NCBI GenBank assembly: GCA_025210775.1
Contig: JAOARB010000020.1
Location: 1-64,000 of the forward strand
Direction: 5' to 3'
Length of the DNA stretch: 64,000 nt
DNA from: Prolixibacteraceae bacterium
Lineage (GTDB): Bacteria; Bacteroidota; Bacteroidia; Bacteroidales; Prolixibacteraceae
Positions within the stretch are counted from its first letter, which is position 1; each line of letters starts with the position of its first letter. Under the pieces are notes generated by a model that saw only the letters and a program-made list of their open reading frames with translations, searched no databases and was not told where the DNA came from. Shown one piece after another: positions 63,951-64,000 of the stretch. The position numbers and the translations under genes were made by a program.

Positions 63951-64000
63951 ATTGCCCAAAGCATTCTTTGGTTTTAATTAACCTTAAAAAGACTGGGAAT

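Overview
The window is 64 kb of an AT-rich chromosome from a member of the Bacteroidota. The lineage call rests on several observations: promoters of the TTTG / TAnnTTTG type at many genes, weak or absent Shine-Dalgarno sequences, a fused FeoA-FeoB iron transporter, a NfeD/FloA pair, a SPOR-domain TPR protein, and a TonB receptor paired with a PepSY membrane protein. A marine or anaerobic Marinilabiliales/Prolixibacteraceae-like organism is plausible, but the genus cannot be told from the sequence alone.

Layout. Positions 1-1140 hold a complete IS30-type insertion sequence with matched ends and a frameshifted transposase, followed by a 46-codon remnant of an enoyl-CoA hydratase gene. 1784-5660 (minus) is a cobalamin-riboswitch operon of a TonB receptor and a PepSY membrane protein. 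5817-7987 carries a lipid A acyltransferase and a TPR lipoprotein. 8055-8759 is an assimilatory APS reductase. 9067-20699 (minus) is a nine-gene branched-chain amino acid operon, ilvD-ilvB-ilvN-ilvC-leuA-leuC-leuD-(leuA/cimA paralogue)-leuB. It is preceded by two tandem copies (about 20.7-21.4 kb) of a promoter + 20-residue Ile/Val/Leu-rich leader peptide + attenuator. 22143-23586 is a compact redox cluster: cytosolic thioredoxin, Cys-rich membrane peptide, exported thioredoxin, DUF6132-like membrane peptide, HMA-like metal-binding peptide. 24344-26594 is cysDN, which makes APS for the reductase. 26.6-35.5 kb holds an acetylesterase-like lipoprotein, an outer-membrane barrel, an SLC12-like transporter, an envelope glycan block (GT2, DUF6165-like, GT9, LPS-kinase-like) and a nitroreductase. 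36.5-45.9 kb holds gap, trpB, feoAB, an ECF sigma factor with a likely anti-sigma factor, and aconitase. 46.3-50.8 kb holds a membrane-bound propeller/LuxR regulator, a pRiA4b ORF-3-like protein and miaA. 51-53.2 kb holds a hydrolase, a MarR regulator and a glutathione peroxidase. 54-58.2 kb holds pheT, an EamA transporter and a LexA/CI-like S24 repressor. 58.3-61.9 kb is floA, nfeD and a SPOR protein. 62.4-63.95 kb is bcp and recA.

The most unusual material is non-coding. First, the attenuator cassette of the ilv/leu operon is duplicated; in each copy the leader stop-codon region can pair over 12-13 bp with the 5' arm of the terminator. Second, two sequence families of 11-bp tandem units are arranged as inverted arms. 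One is a CCATGG-containing element present twice, at 35.8 and 53.4 kb, with different unit numbers; the other is an ATATGAAGTTG-type element at 21.8-22.0 kb. Third, there is a 158-bp foldback element at 23.8 kb. No CRISPR array, prophage, tRNA or rRNA was seen.
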